From contig JADNRY010000096.1 of NCBI GenBank assembly GCA_015501585.1, forward strand, positions 1 to 64,000: a stretch of DNA of 64,000 nt. Direction: 5' to 3'. The position numbers and the translations under genes were made by a program. Under the pieces are notes generated by a model. That model was not told the origin of the DNA and did no database searches. It saw only the letters and a program-made list of their open reading frames with translations. Shown piece by piece: positions 45,850 through 58,218 of this stretch (its first letter is position 1; every line of letters begins with the position of its first letter). The stretch comes from Rhodocollybia butyracea (Eukaryota > Basidiomycota > Agaricomycetes > Agaricales > Omphalotaceae).

Positions 45850-46760
45850 GCAGGGGAGTTGGAGAAATTGCCCCTGTCAGAGTAATTGGAGTAGTTGTGA
45901 TTTCCCGCAAGGAGTAGTTGGAGTGGTTGACATTTGGACTACTGAGGGGTGTTGGAGTAATTGGCCCTCTTGGAGTAGTTGGAGTAGTTGACATTTGGGC
46001 TGGGGAGGAGAGTTGGAGTACTTGGCCCTGTTGCAGTAGTTGGAGTGGTTGATGTTGTTGTAAAGGGGGGGAAATTCAGATACAAGCTACGCTCATCCTC
46101 CAAATCTGGGGACAAAAGCACACCAGAGGGTAGAGATGGGTAAAGCCCTGGCTCAACAACCCGATGGAGTCTCATTCCATAAAACTAGGTATTTATATAC
46201 CATACAATTGTATATTACACTACATAAGGGAATTGACTTGCTTTAAGTCCAGGCAAGTCATCACTGCATACAAATCACCATAAATTTTGGTGGAAATAGT
46301 AAGATTATGTTAAACTTGTATGAAACTTCATACAAGTTTATGTAATTTGGCCTGTCGGAAGCGAATTGGTGTACTTTGCCCTGTCAGAGTAGTTGGAATA
46401 TTTGGTATTTGGGAGTCAGAGGGAAGATGGAACAATTGGCGCTGTTGGAGTAGTTTGAGTAGTTGGCATTGAGGTTACAGAAGGAAGTTGGAGTAAGTTG
46501 CCCTGTTTTGGAGTAGTTGGTATTTGGGTGTTGGAAGGGAGTTGGAGTAATTGGCCCTGTTGGAGTCATAGGAGTAATTGGTATTTGGGAGTCAGTGGGA
46601 CGTTGGAGTAATTGGCTTGGTCAGAGTAGTTGGAATATTTTGCCTTTGGGTGTTGCAAGGGAGTTGGAGTAATTGGCCCTGTTGGATTAAATGGAGTAGT
46701 TGACATTTGGGCTACTGAGGGTTGCTGGAGTAATTGGCCATGTTGGAGTAGTTGCCTTTT
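45850..46760. repeat. Right-arm minisatellite blocks with a MITE relative
   Basis: Inverted partner of 20,690-21,600. Minisatellite at 45,850-46,060 and 46,370-46,760. In between, from 46,262, CACTGCATACAAATC starts a relative of the 158-bp MITE, but its other terminal repeat is degenerate (CATACAAGTTTATGTAA). No gene. Confidence 0.6.
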
Positions 46761-47417
46761 GGACTACTGAGCAGCATTGGGATAATTGGCCACATTGGCA
46801 TTTGGGTATTTACGTGTAGGTATGTGAAAGGTGCTATAAAACAACCTAACACATTGAACACTACCCCACCTAACCAGACTATCAATGTATAAGGGAGCAA
46901 GGGTGGGTTGTCAGAGATTCCCTGAGGGAAAGTCTTATAATATTGGATGTAATATATGGTACACACAATAAAGAAATAGTCCATTCTTGGATATATATCA
47001 GAGGTAAAATATGATTTCATGAGATTAACATAGTTTTAGAGTGTTTTTGATCCAAGTGAGGTTTCTCCAATTACTCCACAATTCTCCGGGGTCAGGAGTA
47101 CCTTTATATCCCGCTTCAAGATGTCCTGTAGTTTAGAGAGTATACACTCTTGGGTATAACTAGATTGATGGTCTAGCATCAACATCTCTGGGTCGAAGCC
47201 CAGGTATCCTCGGTAGCTTAGAATAGCCAAAAGTAGCCCAAGGGATGAAAGACAATGATTGAAATAAGCGGAAGCAGTGGGATGAGCATAAAGCATATGT
47301 ATGATTGTAGGAATGAGAGAGAATAGATCAGTGGGCTCATAGAGTCAAGGAAGAAGTAAGACGGAAGCAAAGTGTAAGTGTATTGGAACCGGAATCCAGT
47401 GGGAGCGGGTTATGTAA
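46760..47417. other. Unclassified right-arm sequence
   Basis: Inverted partner of 20,047-20,690. No supportable gene. It contains the LTR debris near 47,230-47,390 and ends at the 8-bp target duplication TTATGTAA (47,410-47,417), the reverse complement of the left-arm TTACATAA. Confidence 0.4.
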
Positions 47418-48051
47418 TAGAGATGGGCACGAATGGCGAGTGAGCATGAGTATATTCAAGCCTACTCACCATTCAATACTCGAGTACAAGTGTACCTGGG
47501 TCACGAGTATACCACTCATGTGAATGGGCACTCAAATGCAAATATGGATCCCCGAAGGACCCATATTTGCCGAGTATACTCACAAATATAGCTAGAAGTA
47601 TTTATTTACTGTTAATGGTACCAAAAATACATATACGGCGGCCTTTTTACAGCACCACGTGAGAGCCTACAGTGCACTGTTACTATTATAACTAATTAAT
47701 GACTACAATTACTGGAATAGAGTACTAATAATTACGGTACACCACTAATTATACTATTGTACTACTATTACAATAATACAATCTACTACAGCTTACCTCA
47801 AGAGTGATGGGGAAAGAAACGGAGTTGTGGGCCCTTATATAAGGGAACGGGGGGTTGTCATGTGCCATCAAACATGTTGATCACTCTCAACAATCAATGT
47901 GTTTGAAGGGTCATATGACCCGGCGGCACCTTTCTATAAAGGCCGGCAACTTTGTCAATACATCCTCTCATCCCCCACCACAAGTAGTTTAGGTAGTAAT
48001 AATACTTATAATTATTATTATCAGTAATGTAGTATAGGAAAACTAAGTAAA
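47418..48051. mobile_element. hAT-like element, right-arm copy, truncated
   Basis: Begins TAGAGATGGGCACGAAT at its intact end and follows the left-arm element (20,046 back to about 19,384), then stops inside it and joins minisatellite at about 48,052-48,059. About 175 bp of the element and everything beyond it in the left arm are gone. Confidence 0.7.
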
Positions 48052-48058
48052 CTCGTGC

Positions 48059-50490
48059 AACAATTCCAACTACTCCGAGAGAGCCAATTACTCCAACACC
48101 ACTCAGTAGCCCAAATGTCAACCACTCCAACTACTCTGACAGGCCCAATTACTCCAAGTCTGCTCACCAGGCCAAATGTCAACTACTCCAACTACTCCGA
48201 GAGGGCCAATTACTCCAACTCCCCTCAGTTGCCCAAATGGCAACACTCCAACTACTCTGACAGGGCCGGGTACTCCAACTCCCCTCATCAGGCCAATTGT
48301 CAACTACTCCAAATACTCCAAGTGGGCCAATTACTCCAACACCCCTCAGTAGCCCAGATGGCAACTACTCCAACTACTCCAACTACGCCAGCACCCCTCA
48401 GTAGCCCAAATTGCAACTACTTCAATTCCTCTGAAAGGGCCAATTGCTCCAACTCCCCTCACCAGGCCAATTGTCAACTACTCCGACAGGGCCAATTACT
48501 CCAACTCCCCTCAGTAGCCTAAATGGCAACTACTCCAACTACTCCAATTTCTCCAACAAGGTCAATTGCTCTAACTCCCCTCCCTCCCCTAAATGTCAAC
48601 CCCTCCAACTACTCTGAGAGGGCAAAACTACTCCAACTACTCCAGCACCTCTCAGTAGCCCAACCGGCAACACTCCAACTACTCTGACAGGGCCAATTTC
48701 TCCAACTCCCCTCACCAGGTCAATTGTCAACTACTCCAACTACTCCAAGTGGGCCAATTACTCCAACACCCCTCAGTAGCCCAAATGGCAACTACTCCAA
48801 GTACTCCAACTGCAGCACCCCTCAGTAGCCCAAATTGCAACTACTCCAATTCCTCCGACAGGGCCAATTGCTCCAACTCCCCTCACCAGGTCAATTGTCA
48901 ACTACTCCAACTACTCCAAGTGGGCCAATTACTCCAACCCCCCTCCTCAGCCCAAATGGCAACTACTCCAACTACTCCAACTGCAGCACCCCTCAGTAGC
49001 CCAAATTGCAACTACTCCAATTCCTCTGACAGGGCCAATTGCTCCAACTCCCCTCACCAGGTCAATTGTCAACTACTCCAACTACTCCAAGTGGGCCAAT
49101 TACTCCAACTCCCCTCAGTAGCCTAAATGGCAACTACTCCAACTACTCCAACTACTCCAGCACCCCTCAGTAGCCCAAATTGCAACTACTCCAATTCCTC
49201 CGACAGGGCCAATTGCTCCAACTCCCCTCCCCAGCCCCAATGTCAACTACTCCAATTACTCCAAGAGGGCCAATTTACTCCAACTCCCCAACTCCCCTCT
49301 CCAGCCCAGATGTCAACAACTCCAACTGCTCTGAGAGGGCCAATCACTCCAACACCCCTTAGTAGCCCAAATGGCAACTACTCCAACTACTCCAACTATT
49401 CCAGCACCCCTCAGTAGCCCAAATTGCAACTACTCCAATTCCTCCAACAGGGCCAATTGCTCCAACTCCCCTCCCCAGCCCAAATGTCAACTACTCCAAC
49501 TACTCCGACAGGGCCAATTACTCCCACTCCCCAAATGGCGACTACTCCAATTACTCCAATTACTCCAGCACCCCTCAGTAGCCCAAATTGCAACTACTCC
49601 AATTCCTCCGACAGGGCCAATTGCTCCAACTCCCCTCCCCAGCCCAAATGTCAACTACTTCAACTACTCCGACAGGGCCAATTACTCCAACTCCCCTCAG
49701 TAGCCTAAATGGCAACTCCTCCAACTACTCCACAAGGGCCAATTACTCCAACTCCTGAACTCCCCTCCCCAACCCAAATGTCAACAACTCCAACCACTCC
49801 GAAAGGGCCAATTACTCCAACACCCCTCAGTAGCCCAAATCTCAACCACTCCAACTACTCCAACAGGGCCAATTCCTCCAACTCCCCTCACCAGGTCAAA
49901 TGTCAACTACTCCAACTACTCTGGCAAGGCCAATTATTCCAACTCCCCTCACCAGGCCAAATGTCAACCAATTCCAACTACTCCAACAGGGCCAATCAGC
50001 CCAAATGTCAACTACTCCAACTACTCTGCCAGGGCCAATTACTCCAACACCCCTCAGTAGCCCAAATGTCAGCCACTCCAACTACTCCAACAGGGCCAAT
50101 CATTCCAACTCCCCTCACCAGGCTAAATGGCAACTACTCCAACTACTCCAAGAGGCCCAATTACTCCAACCCCCCTCCTCAGCCCAAATGCCAACTGCTC
50201 CAACTACTCCAACAGGCCAATTACTCCAACTCCACTCACCAGGCCAAATGTCAACCACTCCAACTACTCCAACAGGGCCCATTATTCCAACTCCCCTCAC
50301 CAGGCCAAATGTCAACTACTCCAACCCCCCTCCTCAGCCCAAATGCCAACTACTCCAACTACTCCAACAGGGCCAATTACTCCCTTCTCCCAGCCTCAAT
50401 GACAACTACCTCAACTACTCCCACATTGCCAATTACTCCAACTCCAGTCCCACACCCAAATACCAACTGCTCCAACTTCTCTGACAGCAT
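48059..50490. repeat. Minisatellite array of the right arm
   Basis: C-rich orientation of the 61-66 bp family, the partner of 7,150-10,987. It is about 1.4 kb shorter than the left array, partly because it lacks the LTR fragment at 8,941. Unit order near both ends matches the left arm, which supports common descent. Internal copy number differs. Confidence 0.9.
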
Positions 50491-51418
50491 CAATTAATCT
50501 AACTTCTCTCCATATTTTCCCTTTAAGTTTCCTAAGTTTTGCATTTAAGTTTCCTAAGTCATTCCCCTTGTGTTCTATAAGGTTCTCCCTCAATTTCCCT
50601 TCAAGTTTGTTAATTTCTTGATTTAATTTACTCTATATCCTTTTTCAGTCTTCCCTTTATATTCTCAAAGTTTTTGCTTTCTGTTTTGTAAACTTTTCTT
50701 TCCTTCTTCCTAAGTTTTCCTATTATTTTTCCTCTGTTTACCCTTTGAATTATCTTTATCCCAGCGCTTATTATATCTTTTTGGAATTTTCCAGTCTCCT
50801 CTGTTTCATTTAAACATTTCCTTACTTTTTCATTATTATTTACTTTGTTCTTCAACTTATTGAAAGATTTTATAAACCCTATTTTCCTATGTTTTTCATA
50901 TCTTTTAAACTAGGTGCCGTCTCGAATTTAATTGTGATTCTTCTCTTATGTGACTCCATCACACAATCTGATTTTCCTAAGTTTTAACCTTGTTGATATG
51001 GATTATGATTTACTGGGGGAATTCTTTCTTTAAATTGTTTCCCCTTGGATTTCCCTTTGTTTTTCCCCTATCTCATCTAATTACTCCCTATACATTTCCT
51101 AAGGTTCCTCCCTTATGGTTGCCATCTTCAAATCTTATTGAATACTCAAATTTCCATATGCTTTTGATAAGTCATACCTTTGAATAATCAATGTTTGCCC
51201 CTTCATATCTAAAACATATGAGATAAATCCTTTTCCTAAGTGCTGCATAGAGACTTCCTTTGTAACTCAACTAATGATAATCTTATATAATGCATCATTT
51301 CCCTAAGTTTACTACAATGATTCAATAAACTGCTCATCTTATTGATCTGTCATTTTTCGACAGTTTTTGATCTGAATTACATAAGTGGGGCTAACTTAGG
51401 GAACCCTGCATGCAGTGA
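50490..51418. repeat. AT-rich outer block of the right arm
   Basis: Reverse complement of 6,214-7,150, ending with GGGAACCCTGCATGCAGTG at 51,418, next to the R1 repeat. No gene. A 75-codon Lys-rich frame mirrors the one in the left arm. Confidence 0.7.
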
Positions 51419-51419
51419 G

Positions 51420-53755
51420 ATGACGTTCGGTCAAAGCTGGCTGAGCATTACCAAATTGGGTAATGCCATCAAAACAGTAAAAGCGGCCTAAAAAGCCTGC
51501 TTCTACATGGATATTCTGCCCTATAAGAGTGTAGATAGTATCTTTACATATATAATAGGTCCCTGAAGCAAAATTACAGTGATAGCTGCGGTCAAAGCTG
51601 TTTTATTACCATATTTAGAATGCCAGCAAAGCGGCCTAAAAGCTTGATTATGCATGGGTATTCTACCTAATAACAGTCTATACAGTGTTTATAGATGTAC
51701 AGTAGGCACCTAAAGCGAAATTAAAGCAGGTATATGGTGTAATAGTAGCACTGCTTCGATGTTTGGGTCTGTGGCTGTGTTGTAAAAAATCAGAATAAAA
51801 GTAAGGATGTTTAATATACTAGTGGTACAGGCATGGTCTCTGCATAATATATATATGCCTGAAGCGAAGTCAGAGCATTCTATGGAGAGAATAGGCTGTA
51901 ATTGCCCGCTCTAGGCCGGAGGAGGTCAAAGCTGTATGACCAAATAGGGAAATATATGATTACATACAGGTGGTGTTGAGTCGAAGTTGGGCTCAGTAAT
52001 GGCATGGCCTCTCAAGGTCTGAGGTCTGGAATAGATATCTGAGTGCTGTAGTATACTAGCTACGCCCTCCAGGTGTTATATTTGGCAATATGTGGGCAGG
52101 AATATGTACATGGAGTGATCAATGGTGAGTAACCATCAAAATTCGCATTTTTGAGGAATTAAATACTAATAATGAGTGTCTACGTGCAGGTAGGACCTCA
52201 AACCTCGGTAGGTATACTCTCCAGCATAGTATACACTCGATCCATGTCCAAGGACCATTTATATGGCACCAGATGCGATGGTATACACTGATCTTTATTG
52301 ATTTTCCCTCAAAACTCAATTTTTTGAGGAATTATTGTGGAATATTGGGGCCTTAAGAGTAGCCAGGGGCTAAGACGTCGTATATAGACTGTACTACATG
52401 GTATTAGTCTTTGCCATATGCAAGAACGATTTATGCAGCACCTGAAGCGATGGTATTCCCTGATCTGTATGGATTCTGCCAAAAAATGCGATTTTCAGGA
52501 AATACAACAGGCATAGAGCATGCTATGCACCTCAGACTATGCTCAAACTTGGGTAATCAAAAGATCAGTGTATACCATCGCATCTGGTGCCATATAAATG
52601 GTCCTTGGACATGGATCGAGTGTATACTATGCTGGAGAGTATACCTACCGAGGTTTGAGGTCCTAACTGCATGTAGACACTCATTATTAGTATTTAATTC
52701 CTCAAAAATGCGAATTTTGATGGTTACTCACCATTGATCACTCCATGTACATATTCCTGCCCACATATTGCCAAATATAACACCTGGAGGGCGTAGCTAG
52801 TATACTACAGCACTCAGATATCTATTCCAGACCTCAGACCTTGAGAGGCCATGCCATTACTGAGCCCAACTTCGACTCAACACCACCTGTATGTAATCAT
52901 ATATTTCCCTATTTGGTCATACAGCTTTGACCTCCTCCGGCCTAGAGCGGGCAATTACAGCCTATTCTCTCCATAGAATGCTCTGACTTCGCTTCAGGCA
53001 TATATATATTATGCAGAGACCATGCCTGTACCACTAGTATATTAAACATCCTTACTTTTATTCCGATTTTTTACAACACAGCCACAGACCCAAACATCGA
53101 AGCAGTGCTACTATTACACCATATACCTGCTTTAATTTCGCTTTAGGTGCCTACTGTACATCTATAAACACTGTATAGACTGTTATTAGGTAGAATACCC
53201 ATGCATAATCAAGCTTTTAGGCCGCTTTGCTGGCATTCTAAATATGGTAATAAAACAGCTTTGACCGCAGCTATCACTGTAATTTCGCTTCAGGGACCTA
53301 TTATATATGTAAAGATACTATCTACACTCTTATAGGGCAGAATATCCATGTAGAAGCAGGCTTTTTAGGCCGCTTTTACTGTTTTGATGGCATTACCCAA
53401 TTTGGTAATGCTCAGCCAGCTTTGACCGAACGTCATCTAGATTTTTCGATGCAATCCATCCCCTTATGGTGCCTAATCCACCTCGGAGTAGTGCTCAAAT
53501 ATTAATACATTATATATAGTCTTTTTTGGGCTAGCTACCATCCCAGAAATTGCCTAAATAGGCCCGTAAATAACCTATTTTTGTCCAGCCACCCAAAAGC
53601 TGCAACAAACAAGTCACATGACCTCATCAAATGCGAACACAGAGGGATTAAAATGCCCCTACACTCTTACTGTACAGTAGCTTACTGGGTTTATTATCAT
53701 AATCTCCACAACAGGTACTGGGGGTATTTAAATAATGCTACTGAAGCGGCTGTAT
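51420..53755. repeat. R1 repeat in head-to-head palindrome
   Basis: 51,420-52,400 is the reverse complement of about 52,560-53,441; paired positions sum to about 104,861, so the centre is near 52,430. The spacer (about 52,400-52,560) matches 32,050-32,230 inverted. The outer part of the right half (53,441-53,755) also matches 33,190-33,490. No gene. This gives at least three R1 copies in the window. Confidence 0.75.
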
Positions 53756-53799
53756 TTTGTCCATCTGTGGTTGCTTTTCTGGGTCATCCTGAATCATAT

Positions 53800-54560
53800 T
53801 GTTCACCAATGGCCTCAGACATTCAAACCCATGTACTGCTGAATGCTCAAATTCTGGATCTCCCTATAAGATGGGTCAGAACATGTAGTTGAGATGAAAA
53901 GAAATGACTCACATCTAGAAACTGAAGCCAAACCATGTTGCCAAGCAAGAATACATCACTTGCGAAAGGATGACATGGAACATCAGCCTTATATTCTGGG
54001 GTTCGGTCCCTCCAGATCATATGGCATATTTTGGTGACCACTCTTGGGAAGATTCATATTTTTGGGAAAACCCGAAATCAATCAGGTAGTACCTGGGAGG
54101 AACCAGCATACGGGAGAAGTGTTGTGCGCGTTTCTTGTGGTCATACATATGAGAAGGCTCCCTGGGATGATGGCCATCGGGGTACATTTTCTTCACATCC
54201 ATGACCATGTTGTTCATTGAACAGTCAAGTTATTTAGGAGGGAATTACAGTAGCTTAACTTGTACATACCTGTGTGCAACATTGTTTTGATGCATGTGTT
54301 GTATTCCCTACAAGCATCTGAGATAATTGCCTCAGGACTCTGATACTTGAAAACCCACCTCAAACATCTCTTTGATGAAATGAAGTCCTTCCCCAATCGT
54401 CCGAAAAGGAGGATCTTCTGGTTCTCTCATCCATGGCATGACCAGGAGATTTTTGTCCTCAATGCCAGGAACATGCAAGACTTTTAACAAAGAAACTCGA
54501 AGCAGTCCACCCACCACCACTCTGCATTGAGAAGTCCTTCTCCTGGTCTGTCTCTGTGCC
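53800..54560 (-). pseudogene. Protein kinase pseudogene (Agaricomycete type)
   Basis: Kinase fragments in order on the minus strand: NLLVMPWMREPEDPPF, then after a GT-AG intron GIQHMHQNNVAHR (the HRD catalytic-loop region), then NNMVMDVKKMYPDG, PPRYYLIDFGFS (the DFG motif) and DVFLLGNMVW. I recall closely similar proteins in mushrooms and relatives. The expected 3' splice site before the second intron's exit has ACTTGAC where an AG should be, and the N-lobe with the ATP-binding Lys is absent, so this is a remnant. The short gap 53,755-53,800 and the stretch 54,560-54,830 hold nothing I can name. Confidence 0.6.
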
Positions 54561-54833
54561 TGATGCTGGCTTCCTCTTGTGTGGTCATTGTGTACAAGCC
54601 AAAATCAAGTGCCCAAGCTAGTAGAACTCTGGCGAAGGGACTTGTTGGGAAGTATGGGAAGTAAAGACAACCATAAAAATGAACCAGATCCCAAGATACT
54701 AATTACCTAGGTGCTTAGCGCTTGAGGCGCTCTAAAACAAAGCTTTAGCCGCATCCGATGCCTTTTACTTTTCACTCACGCATACAGCGTCCACAATCCT
54801 CACATAATGTGTCCCAGTACATACGTACAAAAT

Positions 54834-54945
54834 TGATTGAAAGGGACCTGCATGAAGCATACCACATTGAAGATATGCGGCGCTTATGATGGGAAAGCTG
54901 ATTGAAAGGGACCTGCGTGAAGCATACCACATTGAAGATATGCGG
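54834..54945. repeat. Two-copy tandem repeat, 65-bp unit
   Basis: TGATTGAAAGGGACCTGC recurs at 54,834 and 54,899, followed each time by TGAAGCATACCACATTGAAG. The second copy is incomplete. No known role. Confidence 0.6.
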
Positions 54946-55089
54946 TGAAAGTAGACCCCCGTGTTATTTATACTGAGACTTACTGAGATTTGCATACAGA
55001 GCCAAAGACTCCCTCAATGAGGCAGCAGCCGACTTGGCAAGTACCAAGGCTTGGGAAATCAGGATTCGCCTTGAGGCGTCCTGGGCTGC

Positions 55090-58000
55090 CTAAATCCCAA
55101 GGAGTAATGCACGAAGCCATATGGCTTCTTTTGCCGCCTCATATCCAGCCATGTACTCTGCTTTGCATGAGGAAGCTGCTACTGTCTTTTGTTTTCGCAC
55201 TGACCATGAAATGAGGCCTGAGCCTAGGGTAAAACAGTAACCGCCAATACTATGTCGGGTATCAAGACAGTTGGCCCAATCAGAATCAGTATGGCCAAGC
55301 AATTTCAGCATTATTCCAACGCCACCAAGGATTAGCTTTAATTCTTGAGTTCCTTTTAGATAACAGACAACACAAATCGCGGCGTTCCAATGGACCCATG
55401 AGTATGTGGATAGGAATTGGGATAGTTGTTGGACAGCATATGTGATATCGGGTCTGGTACCGGTAGATGAGACTGCCTACAAGGGCAGAATATGGGAGAT
55501 ATTTGAGTTGTTTTAGGTCGTCTTTGGGAATGGATTCTAAATCGGGTTTTCGGAGTTTCAGACCTGGGTCCATTGGAGTGTCAACAGGGTAAGCGTTGGT
55601 TTGTCCAAATTGCACGATGATACGATCTATTAAAGCCATTTGGGATAGTGCGACTGTCCTGTTACCTCGGTCTCATGAAATTGCAATACCAACACAGAAT
55701 CTTGCATCACCCAGTGCCGAGATTGTCCATTTTTGTTTCATCTCCTCCTTAAACCTATTATTCTCCTCTGTGGTGTCTGCTATGGTCAAGAAGTTGTCAA
55801 CATGGACAGCAGCAATAATTATTCCAGTAGGTGATTTTCGGTAGTATATGCATGACTCGCAGCACAAGCGGGTAAAACCCCATTCTAGCATTGCGTTGTT
55901 TAGTGTTTGGTTCCAGGTGCGGCCTGCCTGTTTCATCCCATACAATCCACGTTGTAGCATCCAGACGTGGTCTTCTTTGCCTGGTTCTTCAAAGCTCTGT
56001 GGTTGTTCCATGTACTGGACTTCATCATCTGGGAGAAGGCCATACAAAAAGGCTGTTTTGACGTTGATCTGTTGGGCATCCCAGTCAAGGCTAGCGGCTA
56101 AGTGCAGTAATACTCTCCAGGATTCCATGCGCGCTGTCGGTGAGGTTGTTTTTGTGTAATCCCGGCCGTATATCTGTTCAAAACACTTGAATACTAGGCG
56201 AACTTTGAATCGAGTTACTATTCCGTTTTTGTCTCGTTTCTTCTTAAGAACTGGGCGGCCTTTCCAGACTTTACAACCTTTTGGAACCTCAGATCGAGGT
56301 ATGAGTTTGTATACTCCCATGTCATGAAGGGATTTTAATTCTTCTCTGTAGGTTGCTTTCCACTGTTCTGCATCCACATTTGACATGGCCTCAGCCCATG
56401 TCTTGGGCTCATCACCAAAGTCTGGACTTCCTTCATTATCCAATATCGCCGAGAGGACCTCTTCGAGCTTCTGTGCTCTTCCCACTGCTCTCCAGGATTA
56501 TTGCCAAGTTCTCAGCAAGCAGTCGCATCCTCTGCGGTCTGGTCGATCTCTGGGATAGCATCTTGTAGTGCTTGGACAAGGTCTTTCCGTTGTTCTCTGG
56601 CTTCTTTGACACGTTGAGCACTCTCCTTCGACTGTTTGACAGCTGCTTGGACACGATTTTTATGTCCTTCATTGATGTTTAACTGGTTCTCTACTCTGGG
56701 TGAGTGTTGAGGCTGTTGGGGAATAAGCGGTTCAGGTGGGAGTATCTCGTCATCGTCATCTGATTGTTCAACCGAGGGTTGTTGGTTAGGTTTGGTTGCA
56801 GGTTCTCTCAGCAGTTTGGCATTTTCAAGTGGAGGTTTTGTAGGGAGCTGGAAGCTCTCAATGAAGTCAACATGATAAGAGGTGTAGACTTTCTTGGATT
56901 CACAGTGGTAACAGTGATAGGCTTTTGATTGTAGCTCATAGCCAATTAGTATACACTCCAGTGAACGCTTGTAGATTTTTGGGTTGTGTTTATTTTGGAC
57001 CAGTATGAAAGCTTTGCATCCGATCTCGCGAAGGTAAGAGAGATCAGGTTTCTTCATGTGCCACAGCTCATAGGGTGTTTGTCCATTCAAGGAGTGAGTG
57101 GTTGTTTTGGCATGTAGGTGTGAAGCTGTAAGGTAAAACTTGTCCCACAGATTGGCTGGGCAGCCTGAATCAATATCCATTGTCTGTGCCTTGTTCATGA
57201 GAGTGCGATGCATCCGTTCCACTCTCCCTATGTGTGCAGATGTGTAGGGAGCAGTAAATTGTTGTTGCGTGCCTCTGGTTTTGAGCCAGTTTTGCATTTC
57301 GTCAGACTTCAATTCACCATTATCAATCCAATATATCCCAACCTTGAGACCAGTCTCTAGTTCATGAGCTTGTTCCCATGCCTGAAGTTCATCGAATGCA
57401 TTATCTTTATTTGCAAGAGGGATTGTCCATGGGTAACTAGTGTAGTTGTCGACAATGTTCATGATGTAATTATTTCCGGTACGCGAACGGACAGCCTCTG
57501 GTCCTGATAAATCTACCCAAACTTTCTCTAGGCATCTCATAGCTCTATGCCCCTCTTCCTGCTTTTTTGGTACCAGTGTTTTTGTCTGTTTACCAAGAAC
57601 ACATGATTGGGATTTGGGGGGAGCGGAGGAGAGGTCAACAGGCATACCTTTGACCATGTCCTTCTGGGACATATCATAGACAGCCTGGTAGTTGGCGTGG
57701 CCAAGGCATCTATGCCATGTCTCCAAACTCAGGGTTTGTCTAGCGACGAATGCATGTTCAAACTTGGCAGAGATCAGATTGAGGGTATATAGATGACGGG
57801 ATGATGAGAGTGTACCACAAGCAATTACAGCTCCAGTATTGTTCCTCAAAATCCAGCATGATTCTTTGTCAAAGTGAGCTGTGATGTTGGAGTATCGGGC
57901 CAGTGCACTAATTGAGATAAGTCGGACAGTTGACTCTGGGATGTATAGACAATCGTGAAGGATAAGGTAAGTTCCGCGGCCTGTTCGGAGTTTGATATCT

Positions 58001-58130
58001 CCAATTCCACAAGCTGCAATGGATGTTCCACCTACGCCTTTGACAAATCTAGTAGGGATAGGGTGTAGAGTGAGGAAGTCATTTTGTTCTGGGTAATGTG
58101 TACGGTTGCGCCAGTGTCGCATAAGAACGG
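55090..58130 (-). pseudogene. Ty1/copia pol: protease end, integrase, RT, RNase H
   Basis: Read right to left. The protease core FLCDTGATVHI is followed by a frame change near 58,080. The main frame 58,158-56,512 covers the integrase zinc region (WHRCLGHANY), the core (VDLSGP, IDNGELKSDEM) and linker. RT is 56,485-55,673 in another frame. Two catalytic aspartates are Asn: INVKTAFLYG (family DVKTAF) and HVDNF (family VDD), both G-to-A at CpG. RNase H is broken across 55,639-55,090 (GHTDSDWA, KAEYMA). The copia order (integrase before RT) is clear. Dead copy. No LTR of its own was found. Confidence 0.85.
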
Positions 58131-58218
58131 TGACACGCCGAATTACGCTGTACGCCAAAATTCAAGCGAAATGTCATCATTTAAAAGACCCCGTGAAACA
58201 CGTCATGTCACTACCTAG
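58131..58218 (+). mobile_element. First 88 bp of the long LTR family
   Basis: Begins TGACACGCCGAATTACG and matches the start of the LTR at 35,006 up to CACTACCTAG, then switches abruptly to copia gag. The same 88 bp form the far end of the inverted LTR at 59,158-60,659, giving the block inverted ends. Confidence 0.8.

Larger units (their letters stand above)
6214..51418. repeat. Giant imperfect inverted duplication
   Basis: Left arm 6,214 to about 30,260 reads as the reverse complement of right arm 51,418 to about 37,030. Matching anchors, left to right arm: 6,214-7,150 with 51,418-50,490; minisatellite ending at 10,987 with 48,059; 19,384 with 48,051; 20,169-20,441 with 47,296-47,036; 22,386-25,000 with 44,880-42,290; 25,024-30,250 with 42,265-37,040. 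Several anchor pairs from about 19,400 inward sum to about 67,290, the mark of a palindrome centred near 33,645. Differences are single-base indels, CpG/TpG substitutions and a few large indels. The arms look nearly identical by eye; percent identity was not computed. Confidence 0.85.
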
